Source: an uncultured Pelagibacteraceae bacterium
Lineage (GTDB): Bacteria; Pseudomonadota; Alphaproteobacteria; Pelagibacterales; Pelagibacteraceae
Length of the DNA stretch: 64,000 nt
Direction of reading: 5' to 3'
NCBI GenBank assembly: GCA_902595815.1
Contig: CACJRL010000001.1
Coordinates: 62,001 to 126,000 of the forward strand
Both the position numbers and the translations under genes were made by a program. The notes beneath the pieces are model-generated. The model worked only from the letters and a program-made list of their open reading frames with translations, was not told where the DNA came from and did no database searches. Below are positions 54,559 to 63,751 of the stretch, one piece after another (position 1 is the first letter of the stretch; every line of letters begins with the position of its first letter).

Positions 54559-55199
54559 TTGATTCGAATATTTTAAAAATTGACAAATTATCATTCTCAA
54601 ATGTTTCACGTGAAACATTGAGAGAACTTAATGATTATTCAAATGAAATAATTAGAAGAAATAGTTCTATAAATTTAATTAGTAAAAGCACAGAAAAGTC
54701 AATAAATTCAAGGCATATTGAAGATAGTGCACAAACCATTGATTTTATTAATAAAAATGACATTAAAGTTTGTACTGATCTTGGATCTGGAGCTGGTTTA
54801 CCTGGTATAGTTTTAGGTATTTTGATGAAATCAAAAAAACCAATATTTAAGCTAATTTTTTATGAAAAGAGCTATCACAAAAGCATGTTCTTAAAACAAA
54901 TGACTAAAAAATTTAATTTAAACTCTGAAATTCATCAGAAAAATATTTTTAACGAAAAAAATTTAAAAACTGATGTAATTATTTGCAGAGCATTTAAACC
55001 TTTGCCCATAATATTTCAAATAGCAAAAACAAATTTTAAAAATTTTAAGTACATTATTATTTTTTTAGGCAAGAGTGGAAAAAAAATTTTAAATGATACG
55101 CATAAATTTTGGAATTTTGACTATGAAGAAAAAAAAAGTTCAACAAATGATGGTTCATTTATTGTTAAAATTTCAAATCTTAGAGAAAAGAATGTATAA
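54555..55199 (+). CDS. rsmG: 16S rRNA (guanine-N7) methyltransferase RsmG (GidB)
   Basis: RsmG methylates G527 of 16S rRNA. The 214 residues show [47 protein letters not shown], the SAM site [42 protein letters not shown] and [20 protein letters not shown] is the start that overlaps mnmG; no ATG lies near. The perfect parS palindrome lies inside its 5' end and encodes the NVSRETL stretch. The parA start overlaps its last 8 bases. Confidence 0.95.
   Translation: MIDSNILKIDKLSFSNVSRETLRELNDYSNEIIRRNSSINLISKSTEKSINSRHIEDSAQTIDFINKNDIKVCTDLGSGAGLPGIVLGILMKSKKPIFKLIFYEKSYHKSMFLKQMTKKFNLNSEIHQKNIFNEKNLKTDVIICRAFKPLPIIFQIAKTNFKNFKYIIIFLGKSGKKILNDTHKFWNFDYEEKKSSTNDGSFIVKISNLREKNV
54600..54619. promoter_or_regulatory. 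parS: parS centromere-like site (perfect palindrome)
   Basis: AATGTTTCACGTGAAACATT is a 20-bp perfect palindrome containing the canonical bacterial parS TGTTTCACGTGAAACA (54602-54617) with no mismatch. It lies about 0.6 kb before parA and 9 kb from the putative origin, and in rsmG as seen in other bacteria. It should be the main ParB-binding site. Confidence 0.95.
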
Positions 55200-55992
55200 A
55201 AAAATAATTTCAGTCATTAATCAAAAAGGAGGGGTAGGCAAAACAACAACAGTCATAAACCTTGCAGCTGGATTATCTATGAAAGGAAAAAAAATTCTTG
55301 TAATCGATCTAGATCCTCAAGGAAATGCCACAACTGGGTTAGGATTATCTAATACTACCATTTCGGATAAGACAATTTATAGTGTTTTAAATGGAGATAA
55401 AAATATTTCAGATGTAATACAAAGAACTAGCTTTGATAATCTTAGTTTAATAACTTCAAATGTTGATTTATCGGGTCTAGAGGTAGAAACGGCTGGTGAC
55501 AGTAGAAGAGCATTTAAATTAAAGGACGAATTAGGCCTGATTTTAAATGATTCGAGAGCATCGTATGATTATATACTAATAGATTGCCCTCCGTCATTAA
55601 GTTTGCTTACAATAATGGCTTTGGTTGCTTCAGATGCCTTAGTTGTTCCACTTCAAACAGAATTTTTTGCTTTAGAGGGTTTGACTCAGCTTATGAAAAC
55701 GATCGAGAGGATAAAATCTAATTTAAACCCTTCGTTAGAGATAAGGGGCATCCTTCTTACAATGTTTGATAAAAGAAATAAGCTTTCTGGTCAAGTTGAG
55801 ATAGAGGCAAGAAATTATTTTAAAGAAAAAGTCTATTCAACTGCCGTTCCAAGAAATGTGAGATTATCAGAAGCACCCTCTCATGGTATACCAGTCCTTC
55901 TATATGATAAGTTTTGCCCTGGCAGCAAAGCTTATTTTAAATTTACAGAAGAATTTTTAGAGCAGGATAAGAAAGTTGAGAGTGCGGCTTGA
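55192..55992 (+). CDS. parA: Chromosome partitioning ATPase ParA
   Basis: ParA drives origin segregation. I start at ATG 55192 ([29 protein letters not shown]). The track's 55093 start lies antisense-irrelevant inside rsmG and adds 33 unlike residues. The deviant Walker A is KGGVGKTT, followed by VIDLDPQGNATTGLGL, ILIDCPPSLSLLTIMALVASDALVVPLQTEFFALEGLTQLM, GILLTMFDKRNKLSGQVEIEARNYF and RNVRLSEAPSHGIPVLLYD. 266 residues, chromosomal (short) type. TTGA overlap with parB. Confidence 0.97.
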   Translation: MYKKIISVINQKGGVGKTTTVINLAAGLSMKGKKILVIDLDPQGNATTGLGLSNTTISDKTIYSVLNGDKNISDVIQRTSFDNLSLITSNVDLSGLEVETAGDSRRAFKLKDELGLILNDSRASYDYILIDCPPSLSLLTIMALVASDALVVPLQTEFFALEGLTQLMKTIERIKSNLNPSLEIRGILLTMFDKRNKLSGQVEIEARNYFKEKVYSTAVPRNVRLSEAPSHGIPVLLYDKFCPGSKAYFKFTEEFLEQDKKVESAA

Positions 55993-56840
55993 TAAATCCA
56001 TTCAAAAATAAAAAGGGTCTTGGAAGAGGACTGTCCTCATTGATAGGAGATGGTGGGATAAAAACTTCAAATGATAAAATATCTATAAGCTCAATAGTGC
56101 CCAACAAAAATCAACCAAGAAAATTTTTCGAAAAAGATGCTATTGAAGAACTTAAAAACTCAATTAAGGAGAGAGGTATAATCCAGCCATTAATAGTCAG
56201 AAAATCAGATGAACAAGACGATAAATTTGAAATAATAGCTGGAGAAAGAAGATGGCAGGCTGCTCAGTCAGCAGGTTTACATGAGGTGCCAGTTATAGTT
56301 ATTGAAGCCGACAATTTAAAATCATTAGAGTTGGCAATTATTGAGAACGTACAAAGAAAAGATTTAAATCCAATTGAAGAAGCTGAAAGTTACAAAAAAT
56401 TGATAGAAAATTTTGGTTATGATCACGAAAAAGTTTCACAATTTATAGGGAAAAGTAGATCTCATATTTCAAACTGTTTACGTTTACTTTCACTCCCAGA
56501 AAAGTTAATTGAAATGATAAGATTTGGAAAAATTTCGCAGGGTCATGCTAAAATTTTAATTGGTCTTGAAAATGCTATGTTGATTGGAGAAAAAATAATT
56601 AAAAAAAAATTATCAGTTAGACAAACAGAAAACCTTGTAAGATTCTTAAAAAATGGGAGTAAAATGTTACAAAAAAAGAAAGACTCCAATGTTATTTCAA
56701 CTGAGGAAGATTTATCTAGCAGAATTGGAATGAGAGTTTTCTTAAATAATAAAAAAAATAATTCAGGAACATTAACTTTTGAATATAAAGGTTTAGATCA
56801 GTTAGACAGATTAATCAGCGTAATTAAGAAAAATTATTGA
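55989..56840 (+). CDS. parB: Chromosome partitioning protein ParB
   Basis: ParB binds parS, spreads by CTP-dependent clamping and stimulates ParA. The 283 residues start with TTG in a TTGA overlap with parA. KKGLGRGLSSLIGD is the ParA-stimulating N-terminus; ISSIVPNKNQPRKFFEKDAIEELKNSIKERGIIQPLIVR and IIAGERRWQAAQSAGLHEVPVIVIE form the CTP-binding domain; LELAIIENVQRKDLNPIEEAESYKKLI and HEKVSQFIGKSRSHISNCLRLLSLP are the helix-turn-helix. The C-terminal dimerisation part has TLTFEYKGLDQLDRLISVIKK. It overlaps convergent holA by 7 bases. Confidence 0.97.
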   Translation: MINPFKNKKGLGRGLSSLIGDGGIKTSNDKISISSIVPNKNQPRKFFEKDAIEELKNSIKERGIIQPLIVRKSDEQDDKFEIIAGERRWQAAQSAGLHEVPVIVIEADNLKSLELAIIENVQRKDLNPIEEAESYKKLIENFGYDHEKVSQFIGKSRSHISNCLRLLSLPEKLIEMIRFGKISQGHAKILIGLENAMLIGEKIIKKKLSVRQTENLVRFLKNGSKMLQKKKDSNVISTEEDLSSRIGMRVFLNNKKNNSGTLTFEYKGLDQLDRLISVIKKNY

Positions 56841-57811
56841 TTATTTATCATGAAATCAGAAACAATATTTAAAGAATTTTTAGAGTTTACTTTTACTAAA
56901 GTTTCAATCTCGTTTATTTTATAAATTATTTTCCTTAATTCATTTATTTCCCATGAAACTGCTTGTTTTTTAACATTATTTTTATCTTTCCAGAAAATGG
57001 GAGGTTTTGTACCAGATATAACCTCGTCAATATTTTTGTTTTCTTTATACTTTTCAATAATATTTAATAATCTTTTAGATTTACTCATAATAGTCCTAAG
57101 TATCAAAATACAATCATCATCAGAATAATTATTTTCGTTTAAAATTTTTGCTATATTTTTTTTGTCTTTGGATAAATAATTATCAACTAATTCATTTACA
57201 CCATAATTTTCAGCTAAATTGGTTAGCCTCAAAATTTGATCATAATTAATATTTTTATTTGAAAGTGAAAAATTATAGATTTTATCTAATTCATTTTGCA
57301 GATTTTTTCTGTCTCCACTGGCTCTGATAATTAGTAAATTTATAGCTTCCCTTGATAATTTTATTTTTCGATTATTTAAATATTCAACTATTATTTTGGA
57401 TAAATTTCTGTAGTCATCTTCATACACCGGTATAGCAACTAAACTGCTATCTTTTTCAAATAACGATCTTAATTTAGATTTTTTATCTAGAATAGCGCTA
57501 TTTATAATAATTTTTGTATCAAAAATTTCACTCTCTAATATTTTTAATATATATTTATATACTTTGTCTGTAGCTCTCAATATAATTATAATAGTCTCAT
57601 CATTAAAAAGAGACTTATTGTTAATTTCAGATAATATATTGTAAAAATTATCTATAAATTCATTTTCTTCATATTTATTTATTTGTCCTTTGAAGTCTTT
57701 TGTTAAAGTTTCTATTAAATTATATTTAAGTCCCTCATTTTTTCCATGAAGTAAATAAAGACTGAACTCACTTAGATTTAATTTATTTAATTCATAATAT
57801 TTTTTAATCAT
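56834..57811 (-). CDS. holA: DNA polymerase III delta subunit HolA
   Basis: HolA opens the beta clamp in the clamp loader. The 325 residues are divergent, but the family pattern is there: FSLYLLHGKNEGLKYNLIETLTKDF, INNKSLFNDETIIIILRATDKVYKYILKILES, KSKLRSLFEKDSSLVAIPVYEDDYRNLSKIIVEYLNNR, RASGDRKNLQNELDKIYNFSL and CILILRTIMSKSKRLLNIIE. Position between parB and lptE-leuS is standard in alphaproteobacteria. Start overlaps lptE by 4 bases. Confidence 0.9.
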   Translation of the reverse strand: MIKKYYELNKLNLSEFSLYLLHGKNEGLKYNLIETLTKDFKGQINKYEENEFIDNFYNILSEINNKSLFNDETIIIILRATDKVYKYILKILESEIFDTKIIINSAILDKKSKLRSLFEKDSSLVAIPVYEDDYRNLSKIIVEYLNNRKIKLSREAINLLIIRASGDRKNLQNELDKIYNFSLSNKNINYDQILRLTNLAENYGVNELVDNYLSKDKKNIAKILNENNYSDDDCILILRTIMSKSKRLLNIIEKYKENKNIDEVISGTKPPIFWKDKNNVKKQAVSWEINELRKIIYKINEIETLVKVNSKNSLNIVSDFMINNQ

Positions 57812-58260
57812 TTTTCTAAACTTGAAACAGAAATTAAAATTTCATCTGCAATCATTTCTGAGAGGCTTTCATGTATATTTTCTTCCAATTTAAGTAACTC
57901 AAATTTGTCTTCAATATTGTTGTACACATTTTGTTTTTTAATGCTGTTATTATAAGTTTTACCAGAGCCTTTAATAAGGTAATCCACAGTTATTTCCAAT
58001 TTATATGAATTTGGATTACCCGAATTGTCTAAGGAAATTATTTCTTTATTTTTAAAAGAGATAAAATCTATATTATATTCTTTCTTACCTTTACTTTTAT
58101 TCAATAAATTTCTTTTAATGATATCATTAATTTTATTTTCACCACTTGCATTTATATTTTTAAAACTGAAATTAAAATTTTTTTCAATAAGTATTGGTTC
58201 ATATGAACACGAATACAAAACTATAAAGGACAATAATAATAAAATTTTTTTATTCATCAA
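57808..58260 (-). CDS. lptE: LPS-assembly lipoprotein LptE
   Basis: A 150-residue lipoprotein: [22 protein letters not shown] has a signal peptide and lipobox LYSC. The mature part ([26 protein letters not shown]..., [53 protein letters not shown]) has the beta-alpha pattern of LptE, the plug of the LptD outer-membrane translocon. The call rests on that plus the leuS-lptE-holA order. SAR11 LPS has been little studied. It overlaps leuS by 11 bases. Confidence 0.85.
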   Translation of the reverse strand: MMNKKILLLLSFIVLYSCSYEPILIEKNFNFSFKNINASGENKINDIIKRNLLNKSKGKKEYNIDFISFKNKEIISLDNSGNPNSYKLEITVDYLIKGSGKTYNNSIKKQNVYNNIEDKFELLKLEENIHESLSEMIADEILISVSSLEK

Positions 58261-60793
58261 TTAACACATTGATTAATCTATTTTTTACAAATATCACTTT
58301 TTTTATTTTTTCTATTTTGAGATATTTTTTCAAATTATTGTTTTCTTTTAATAATCTCATTATTTCATCTTCGGGCATGTCCTTTTTCACTTTTAATAAA
58401 GCTCTTTTTTTTCCGTTTATTTGTACAACTAAATCAAAATCTGTTTTCTCAAATATTGAAGTATCATATTCTGGCCATTCAAATTTATCTTGAAATCCAA
58501 GTTGTTTTAAACATTCGTTAGTAAAATGTGGTATAACTGGAGAGAAACATATTAAAATTTTTTTATAATTTTCTTTTAGGTTTCTTAAATTATCACCCTT
58601 TTTAATCAATGAAATCAATGAATTGTATGTTTGATACATGTTTGCTATAATTACATTATAATTAAATTTCTCCAAATTGTTTGTAATATTTGCAATTGTT
58701 TCATTTGTAAAATTATCAAATTCTTTATTTTCAATATCATCTTTATTTGTTGCAATTTTATTAATGATTTCGTTATGCAGTATCCAAAGTTTTTGAACAA
58801 ATTTATAAGATGATTTCATCCCTTGTTCAGACCATTGCACATCTTTTTCTGGAGGACTATCTGATAATATAAAAATTCTAACTGAGTCCGCACCATAATT
58901 ACTAATAATAAATTCAGGATCTACAACATTTTTTTTTGACTTAGACATGGACTCCGAAGGACCAACTTTTACAATTTTGTCTGGTTTTCCTTTAACTATA
59001 ATTTTATCATTTATCTTTTCAATTTCTGAAGGACTGAGCCAATTATCATTCTCATCTTTGTAAGTTTCGTGGCAGACCATACCCTGTGTGAATAAACTTT
59101 TGAAAGGCTCCTTAATATTAAAATCTTTATTTTTGTAATTTATCGCTCGCATAAAAAAACGCGAGTATAAAAGATGCAAAATTGCGTGCTCAACGCCCCC
59201 TATATATTGGTCTACTGGCATCCAATAATTTAAATCTGATTTTGTAAAACCATAATTTTTTTCCCGTGGAGAACAAAACCTCAGGTAGTACCATGAGGAA
59301 CATACAAATGTGTCTAAAGTATCAGTTTCTCTATAATATTTTTTTCCATTCAGCTTTACTTCTTTCCACTCTTTTTCGTTATCTAGAGGGTTCCCTTTTA
59401 CGTTTAAATTAATTTTTTCAGGCAATTTTATAGGTAATTCGGATTTTGGAACTGGGTGAATATTTCCATTTTCATCATACAGAATTGGAATTGGGCATCC
59501 CCAATATCTCTGACGTGAAACACCCCAGTCCTTTAATCTATAATTTATTTGTTTTTTACCTATTTTTTTACTTTCAAGTATTTTAATTGTTTCAATTACA
59601 GATTTTTCAGGTGCCTCTAAACCATTAAGAAATTTTGAATTTATTAATATGCCAGATCCAGGGTATGCCTCATTAATTACTTTATAACTGTCATTTTCTT
59701 CAAGAGGTTTTACAACCGTTTTGATTTCAAGATTATATTTTTTTGCAAAATCAAAATCCCGCTGGTCATGTGCAGGGCATCCAAATATAGCACCAAATCC
59801 GTAGTCCATTAAGACGAAATTAGCAAAATATACTGGAACTTTTTCGTTTGGATCAAGAGGATTAATTGCTTTTAAGTTAGTTTTAAAACCAATTTTATCT
59901 CCTACTGCTATAGCCTCTTCTGTAGTACCAGTTTTAGAGCACTCCTCTTTAAATTTAATAAATTCAATGTCATCTTTAAAGTATTTAGAAATTTCATGAT
60001 CGGTTGATAGAGCTAAAAATGAAAAGCCAAAAAGTGTATCAGGTCTTGTTGTAAAACATTTAATTTTGTCTACTGGTAAGTCGCCCTCAACTTTAAACTC
60101 TATTTCGCATCCAAAAGATTTTCCAATCCAATTCTTTTGCATAGTTTTAACTTTGTTAGGCCAATTATCTAAATTTTCTAATCCATCTAATAGATCTTGA
60201 GAAAATTTAGATATATTAAAGAACCATTGACTTAACTTTTTTCTCTCTACAGCAGCCCCTGATCTCCACCCTTTTCCATCAATTACTTGTTCATTAGCCA
60301 AAACTGTTTCATCGATAGGATCCCAATTAACATAATTTTCTTTTCTATAAACTAATCCTTTTTCAAATAATTCTAGGAAAAATATTTGCTGATGTTTATA
60401 GTAATCTTCAGAACATGTTGATATTTCTCTATCCCAATCTATTGATAAACCCAATTTTTTTAATTGTTTTTTCATTGAATTAATATTTTCATTAGTCCAA
60501 TCTTTAGGGTCTAGTTTGTTTTCTCTGGCGGCATTTTCGGCTGGCATTCCAAATGCATCCCAACCCATTGGATGCAAAACATTAAAACCTTTAAGAGATT
60601 TAAATCTGGATAGCACATCTCCGATAGTGTAATTTCTTACGTGCCCCATATGAATTTTTCCTGATGGGTATGGGAACATCTCTAGGCAATAAAATTTCTT
60701 TTTCTTTGGATTTACATTAGTTTTGAATACTTCGTTATTTTCCCAGAATTTTTGCCATTTCTCTTCTATTTCTCTAAAATTATATCTTTCCAC
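58250..60793 (-). CDS. leuS: Leucyl-tRNA synthetase
   Basis: LeuS charges tRNA-Leu. The 847 residues have the HIGH motif in [33 protein letters not shown], the editing domain ([37 protein letters not shown]), [33 protein letters not shown], and the KMSKS-type [16 protein letters not shown], followed by an anticodon-binding domain. Full length, class Ia. It is the first gene of leuS-lptE-holA. Confidence 0.98.
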   Translation of the reverse strand: MERYNFREIEEKWQKFWENNEVFKTNVNPKKKKFYCLEMFPYPSGKIHMGHVRNYTIGDVLSRFKSLKGFNVLHPMGWDAFGMPAENAARENKLDPKDWTNENINSMKKQLKKLGLSIDWDREISTCSEDYYKHQQIFFLELFEKGLVYRKENYVNWDPIDETVLANEQVIDGKGWRSGAAVERKKLSQWFFNISKFSQDLLDGLENLDNWPNKVKTMQKNWIGKSFGCEIEFKVEGDLPVDKIKCFTTRPDTLFGFSFLALSTDHEISKYFKDDIEFIKFKEECSKTGTTEEAIAVGDKIGFKTNLKAINPLDPNEKVPVYFANFVLMDYGFGAIFGCPAHDQRDFDFAKKYNLEIKTVVKPLEENDSYKVINEAYPGSGILINSKFLNGLEAPEKSVIETIKILESKKIGKKQINYRLKDWGVSRQRYWGCPIPILYDENGNIHPVPKSELPIKLPEKINLNVKGNPLDNEKEWKEVKLNGKKYYRETDTLDTFVCSSWYYLRFCSPREKNYGFTKSDLNYWMPVDQYIGGVEHAILHLLYSRFFMRAINYKNKDFNIKEPFKSLFTQGMVCHETYKDENDNWLSPSEIEKINDKIIVKGKPDKIVKVGPSESMSKSKKNVVDPEFIISNYGADSVRIFILSDSPPEKDVQWSEQGMKSSYKFVQKLWILHNEIINKIATNKDDIENKEFDNFTNETIANITNNLEKFNYNVIIANMYQTYNSLISLIKKGDNLRNLKENYKKILICFSPVIPHFTNECLKQLGFQDKFEWPEYDTSIFEKTDFDLVVQINGKKRALLKVKKDMPEDEIMRLLKENNNLKKYLKIEKIKKVIFVKNRLINVLIDE

Positions 60794-60813
60794 TTTTTTA
60801 AATTTTATTTAGA

Positions 60814-61362
60814 TTAATCTTTTAAAGCTTCGTTTATGTATTTCCTTTTTTTCTTTGTTTCGTTTTGTTTTTCATAAACTGCAGCTTTGCTTAAAATCTT
60901 TTTAGTAAGCTCTACTGAAAGTGAACCTGACCTATCAGTAATTTTGCAAGATTGCTCTGTTGAGCAATTCTTGTAAAACACTTTTACGGCAAGTGCATCT
61001 GACCTAATATCATTACTTAAAAATCTTATTGATATTTTAACAGACTCGTTTTGGCTTTCGCCATCACTATACCAGTCAGTTACAATTATACCCCCACTGT
61101 AATTTGCTAACGCTAAAGGCATAAATTCCAATGTATCAAGAGAGGCTCTCCACAGTTCATTAGAACTTGCAAAATCAAATTCACCTGAATTCTTCTTGTT
61201 ATTTCCTAGAAGCCTAAACCCTCTTCCCTCCTCAAGATTTTTTTGAACTCTATCCTTAGGGTTCGGTGAAATCTTTCTTGCATCAGCACCTGGGATTTTA
61301 CCTCCCGAACAGGATGCTATATAAAAAAAAGATATTAGAGTAATTAATAGTCGAATTTTCAT
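60814..61362 (-). CDS. DUF3576 lipoprotein
   Basis: A 182-residue lipoprotein of the DUF3576 family, common in alphaproteobacteria next to leuS. The signal peptide and lipobox are MKIRLLITLISFFYIASCSGGKIPGADA (ASC). NNELWRASLDTLEFMPLALANYSGGIIVTDWYSDG-type residues (SSNELWRASLDTLEFMPLALANYSGGIIVTDWYS) are the family's hallmark, and ALAVKVFYKNCSTEQSCKI follows. Its role, at the outer membrane or periplasm, is unknown. 218 bases separate it from the divergent porin. Confidence 0.92.
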   Translation of the reverse strand: MKIRLLITLISFFYIASCSGGKIPGADARKISPNPKDRVQKNLEEGRGFRLLGNNKKNSGEFDFASSNELWRASLDTLEFMPLALANYSGGIIVTDWYSDGESQNESVKISIRFLSNDIRSDALAVKVFYKNCSTEQSCKITDRSGSLSVELTKKILSKAAVYEKQNETKKKRKYINEALKD

Positions 61363-61566
61363 TTTTTAGTTAATTTCTTTATTATTTAGATTATTTATCA
61401 ATTTTTTGAAAACCATATATAAAATCATTAAAAAGTAGCAATTAAGTGTATTTTTTGTGATGTATTATTGCAACACATTAACATTAAATTTGTTATTTTT
61501 TCTCATATTTCATCAGTTTTTAACGAATTTTGCTAAAAGAGACCTGTTTAATATTAAACAATTAAC

Positions 61567-61572
61567 AAGGAG
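61567..61572 (+). promoter_or_regulatory. Strong Shine-Dalgarno of the porin gene
   Basis: AAGGAG lies 8 bases upstream of the ATG at 61581. It is one of the few near-consensus sites in the window. The 218-bp region upstream (61363-61580) is AT-rich; I see a possible TTGCTA..TAATAT pair, but the spacing is 14 bases, too short to call a promoter. Confidence 0.7.
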
Positions 61573-61580
61573 TACTTAAT

Positions 61581-62525
61581 ATGAACAATTTAAAAAAAGT
61601 AGGGTTAACAGCACTTGCTGGTTCCCTTGTTGCTGGTTCAGTATCAGCAGCTGAATTGTCAGTCACAGGTTCTGCTACTATGTCGTACGGCGGCGGAGAT
61701 AGCAAAGCTACATCTGGAAACGGATGGTCAATGGCTGACTCAGTTACATTTTCTGCTTCAGGAGATGTGAATGACATCGGTGTAACATTATCATTAGAAT
61801 TAGATGGTGATGGTGCTGATGGAACAAACCAATTAGATAGCCAATCAATTAAATTTGATTTAGGTGATGCTGGTACACTTACATTTGCTGGTCATGGTGG
61901 AAGTTCTGCTATGAGTGCAAAAGATGACGTTATGCCAACAGCACACGAAGAGCCATGGGATATCTTAACTGGTGCAGAAGCTAACTTAGTAGGTGGTCAT
62001 TCAGGAAATAACATGTTTACTTACAGTTACTCACATGATTCAGGTGTAACATTAACAGCAGCTTACATTAATGCATCTGCTGCAGTATCTGATGTTTCAT
62101 ACTCAGACTTCGGTATCGAGTACACTGGTATGGAAGGTTTAACAATTGGTTATGCACAAGGTGATGTAGAAGCTACTACAAATACTAAAAGTGATGAAAA
62201 CACAATGTATGCTAAGTATGCAATGGGTGGAATCACTGTAGGTATACAGGTTTCAGAAGCTGATTTTGAAACTGGAACTGACTATGAGTCAACTAGCATG
62301 GGTATATCATACCAAGTTAATGATGACTTATCAGTTTCTTATGGTGCACAAGACATGGAAGCAGTTGGATCATCAAACCCAGATCAAGAAACATCTGCGG
62401 TTTCTGTTTCTTACACAATGGGATCATTAAGCATTGGAGCATCAGTGCATAATGGTGATAGCATTGGTAACACTGCAGGAAATGACAGAGAAGCATACAA
62501 CCTATCATTAGGTTTTGCATTCTAA
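61581..62525 (+). CDS. Outer-membrane porin
   Basis: A 314-residue porin. It has a signal peptide (NNLKKVGLTALAGSLVAGSVSAAELS) and then alternating, Gly/Ser/Thr/Asp-rich beta strands ending in a C-terminal Phe (LGFAF), the usual outer-membrane insertion signal. The sequence is Ala/Ser/Gly-rich and low in Lys, unlike other proteins here, and few rare codons are used, which suggests strong expression. It is similar to the alphaproteobacterial gram-negative porin family; the channel substrate cannot be read. A strong Shine-Dalgarno and a terminator frame it. Confidence 0.92.
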   Translation: MNNLKKVGLTALAGSLVAGSVSAAELSVTGSATMSYGGGDSKATSGNGWSMADSVTFSASGDVNDIGVTLSLELDGDGADGTNQLDSQSIKFDLGDAGTLTFAGHGGSSAMSAKDDVMPTAHEEPWDILTGAEANLVGGHSGNNMFTYSYSHDSGVTLTAAYINASAAVSDVSYSDFGIEYTGMEGLTIGYAQGDVEATTNTKSDENTMYAKYAMGGITVGIQVSEADFETGTDYESTSMGISYQVNDDLSVSYGAQDMEAVGSSNPDQETSAVSVSYTMGSLSIGASVHNGDSIGNTAGNDREAYNLSLGFAF

Positions 62526-62545
62526 GTTATTTTAATAAAGAATAT

Positions 62546-62577
62546 AAAAAGGGCCCCTTTTTTGGGGCCTTTTTTTT
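62546..62577. terminator. Bidirectional intrinsic terminator between porin and thiE-like gene
   Basis: AAAAAGGGCCCC-TTTTTT-GGGGCCTTTTTTTT forms a strong GC stem (GGCCCC/GGGGCC, 6 bp, extended by A-T pairs) with a T-tract on the + strand. On the - strand a T-run (CTTTTTAT) also follows the stem. It overlaps the TAA of the leftward gene at 62576. Confidence 0.93.
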
Positions 62578-63103
62578 ACTCAAAATAACTAATTCCACTA
62601 AAACCAAAGCTGTTTGTTAGCATTATTTTTTTCAAGTTTTTCTTTGATATTCCACCAAGGCAAACAATTTTTTTTTTTGTTAAATAACTTAAACTATTAA
62701 ATCTATACAGTCCTAAATAGTTTTTATTCTTCTTAAATAACGAAGATAAAAATAATATATCTACCTTTTGAAGTTCTTTAATATTTATTTGTTTTTTATT
62801 ATGTGCAGATCCTAAAATTTTGAATTTTTTAGGTATCTTGTAAGAAAGGTGTCTAAAATTAATATTAAAAGATGGAATATAGGCACCGTCCAGGCCCAAT
62901 TTTAGAGCTAACTTAAAATTATTTGATAAAAAGAATTTTATTTTTTTATTTCTACAATAATATCTGATTTTGATTATCTCATTTATATTATTTTTATTTT
63001 CATAATTTCTATAAATAATGGCTGTATTATTTGGTATTTTATCAATATTATTTTTTTTAAATTTATTTATAAAATAAAATTTACTAAGATAATTTATATG
63101 CAT
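62576..63103 (-). CDS. ThiE/TenI-like thiamine phosphate synthase family protein, degenerate
   Basis: A protein with the TMP synthase / TenI family fold. From the ATG at 63103 it has 175 residues, shorter than the usual ~210. Matching parts are KIRYYCRNKKIKFFLSNNFKLALKLGLDGAYIPSFN (equivalent to the ..NDR..LA...GADGVHLGQ region), KFKILGSAHNKKQI and GGISKKNLKKIMLTNSFGFSGISYFE (end of the barrel). Key Asp/His residues of ThiE (DGVHLGQ) are altered (DGAYIPS), so activity is in doubt. It starts head-to-head with yggS, 5 bases overlapped. A start at 63115 is possible but lies in yggS. Confidence 0.72.
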   Translation of the reverse strand: MHINYLSKFYFINKFKKNNIDKIPNNTAIIYRNYENKNNINEIIKIRYYCRNKKIKFFLSNNFKLALKLGLDGAYIPSFNINFRHLSYKIPKKFKILGSAHNKKQINIKELQKVDILFLSSLFKKNKNYLGLYRFNSLSYLTKKKIVCLGGISKKNLKKIMLTNSFGFSGISYFE

Positions 63104-63751
63104 GAAACTGTTCAAAATCTAATTAACATACAAAATGAACTTAAGCAAAAATTGTCAAATGATAATCAAATTCCAAATATAATAGCCGTCTCAAAAACAT
63201 TTAAAATTAATCATATTAATCATTTAATCGAATTTGGACATTTGCATTATGGAGAAAACAAGGTTCAAGAAGCATTAGAAAAATGGTCAGAAATTAAAGA
63301 AAATAATGATCAGATTAAATTGCATTTAATTGGAAAATTACAATCAAATAAAGTTAAATTTGCTGTAAAACTTTTTGATTACATACATTCTTTAGACAGT
63401 GAAAAATTAGCAAAAAAAATATCAGATATCCAAAATCAAAATAATATTTCAACAAAAATTTTTATTCAGGTCAATATTGGAGATGAAAGTCAAAAATCTG
63501 GAATAAATAAGAAAAATTTAAATAGTTTTTTTAATTACTGCAAAGAATTAAATTTAAATATTATAGGGTTGATGTGTATACCTCCAATCGACAAAGATAG
63601 TAAATTTTTTTTTAGAGAAATGAATGAACTTAAAAACCAATTAAAACTTGAAGATTTAAGTATGGGAATGTCAGCAGATTATATTGAAGCTACTAATTTT
63701 GGATCTACATATTTAAGAATTGGATCTAATATATTTGGAAGCAGATATTAA
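63098..63751 (+). CDS. yggS: PLP-binding YggS-family protein (pyridoxal phosphate homeostasis)
   Basis: A 217-residue single-domain PLP-binding protein that buffers free pyridoxal phosphate. Features are NIIAVSKTFKINHI (Lys that binds PLP), HYGENKVQEALEKW, LHLIGKLQSNKVKFAVKLFDYIHSLDSEKLA, FIQVNIGDESQKSGI, GLMCIPPIDKDS and LSMGMSADYIEATNFGSTYLRIGSNIFGSR. Complete. It overlaps the convergent transpeptidase by 4 bases. Confidence 0.95.
   Translation: MHETVQNLINIQNELKQKLSNDNQIPNIIAVSKTFKINHINHLIEFGHLHYGENKVQEALEKWSEIKENNDQIKLHLIGKLQSNKVKFAVKLFDYIHSLDSEKLAKKISDIQNQNNISTKIFIQVNIGDESQKSGINKKNLNSFFNYCKELNLNIIGLMCIPPIDKDSKFFFREMNELKNQLKLEDLSMGMSADYIEATNFGSTYLRIGSNIFGSRY

Noticed and set aside
59507-59522. 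parS-like half-site in leuS (TCTCTGACGTGAAACA, matching TGTTTCACGT on the minus strand)
   Set aside because: Only about 13/16 matches, the central palindrome is broken, and the codons encode the conserved VSRQRYWG of LeuS, so coding constraint explains it.
61363-61580. Promoter upstream of the porin
   Set aside because: Several AT-rich -10-like boxes exist but none has a well-spaced -35; choosing one would be arbitrary.
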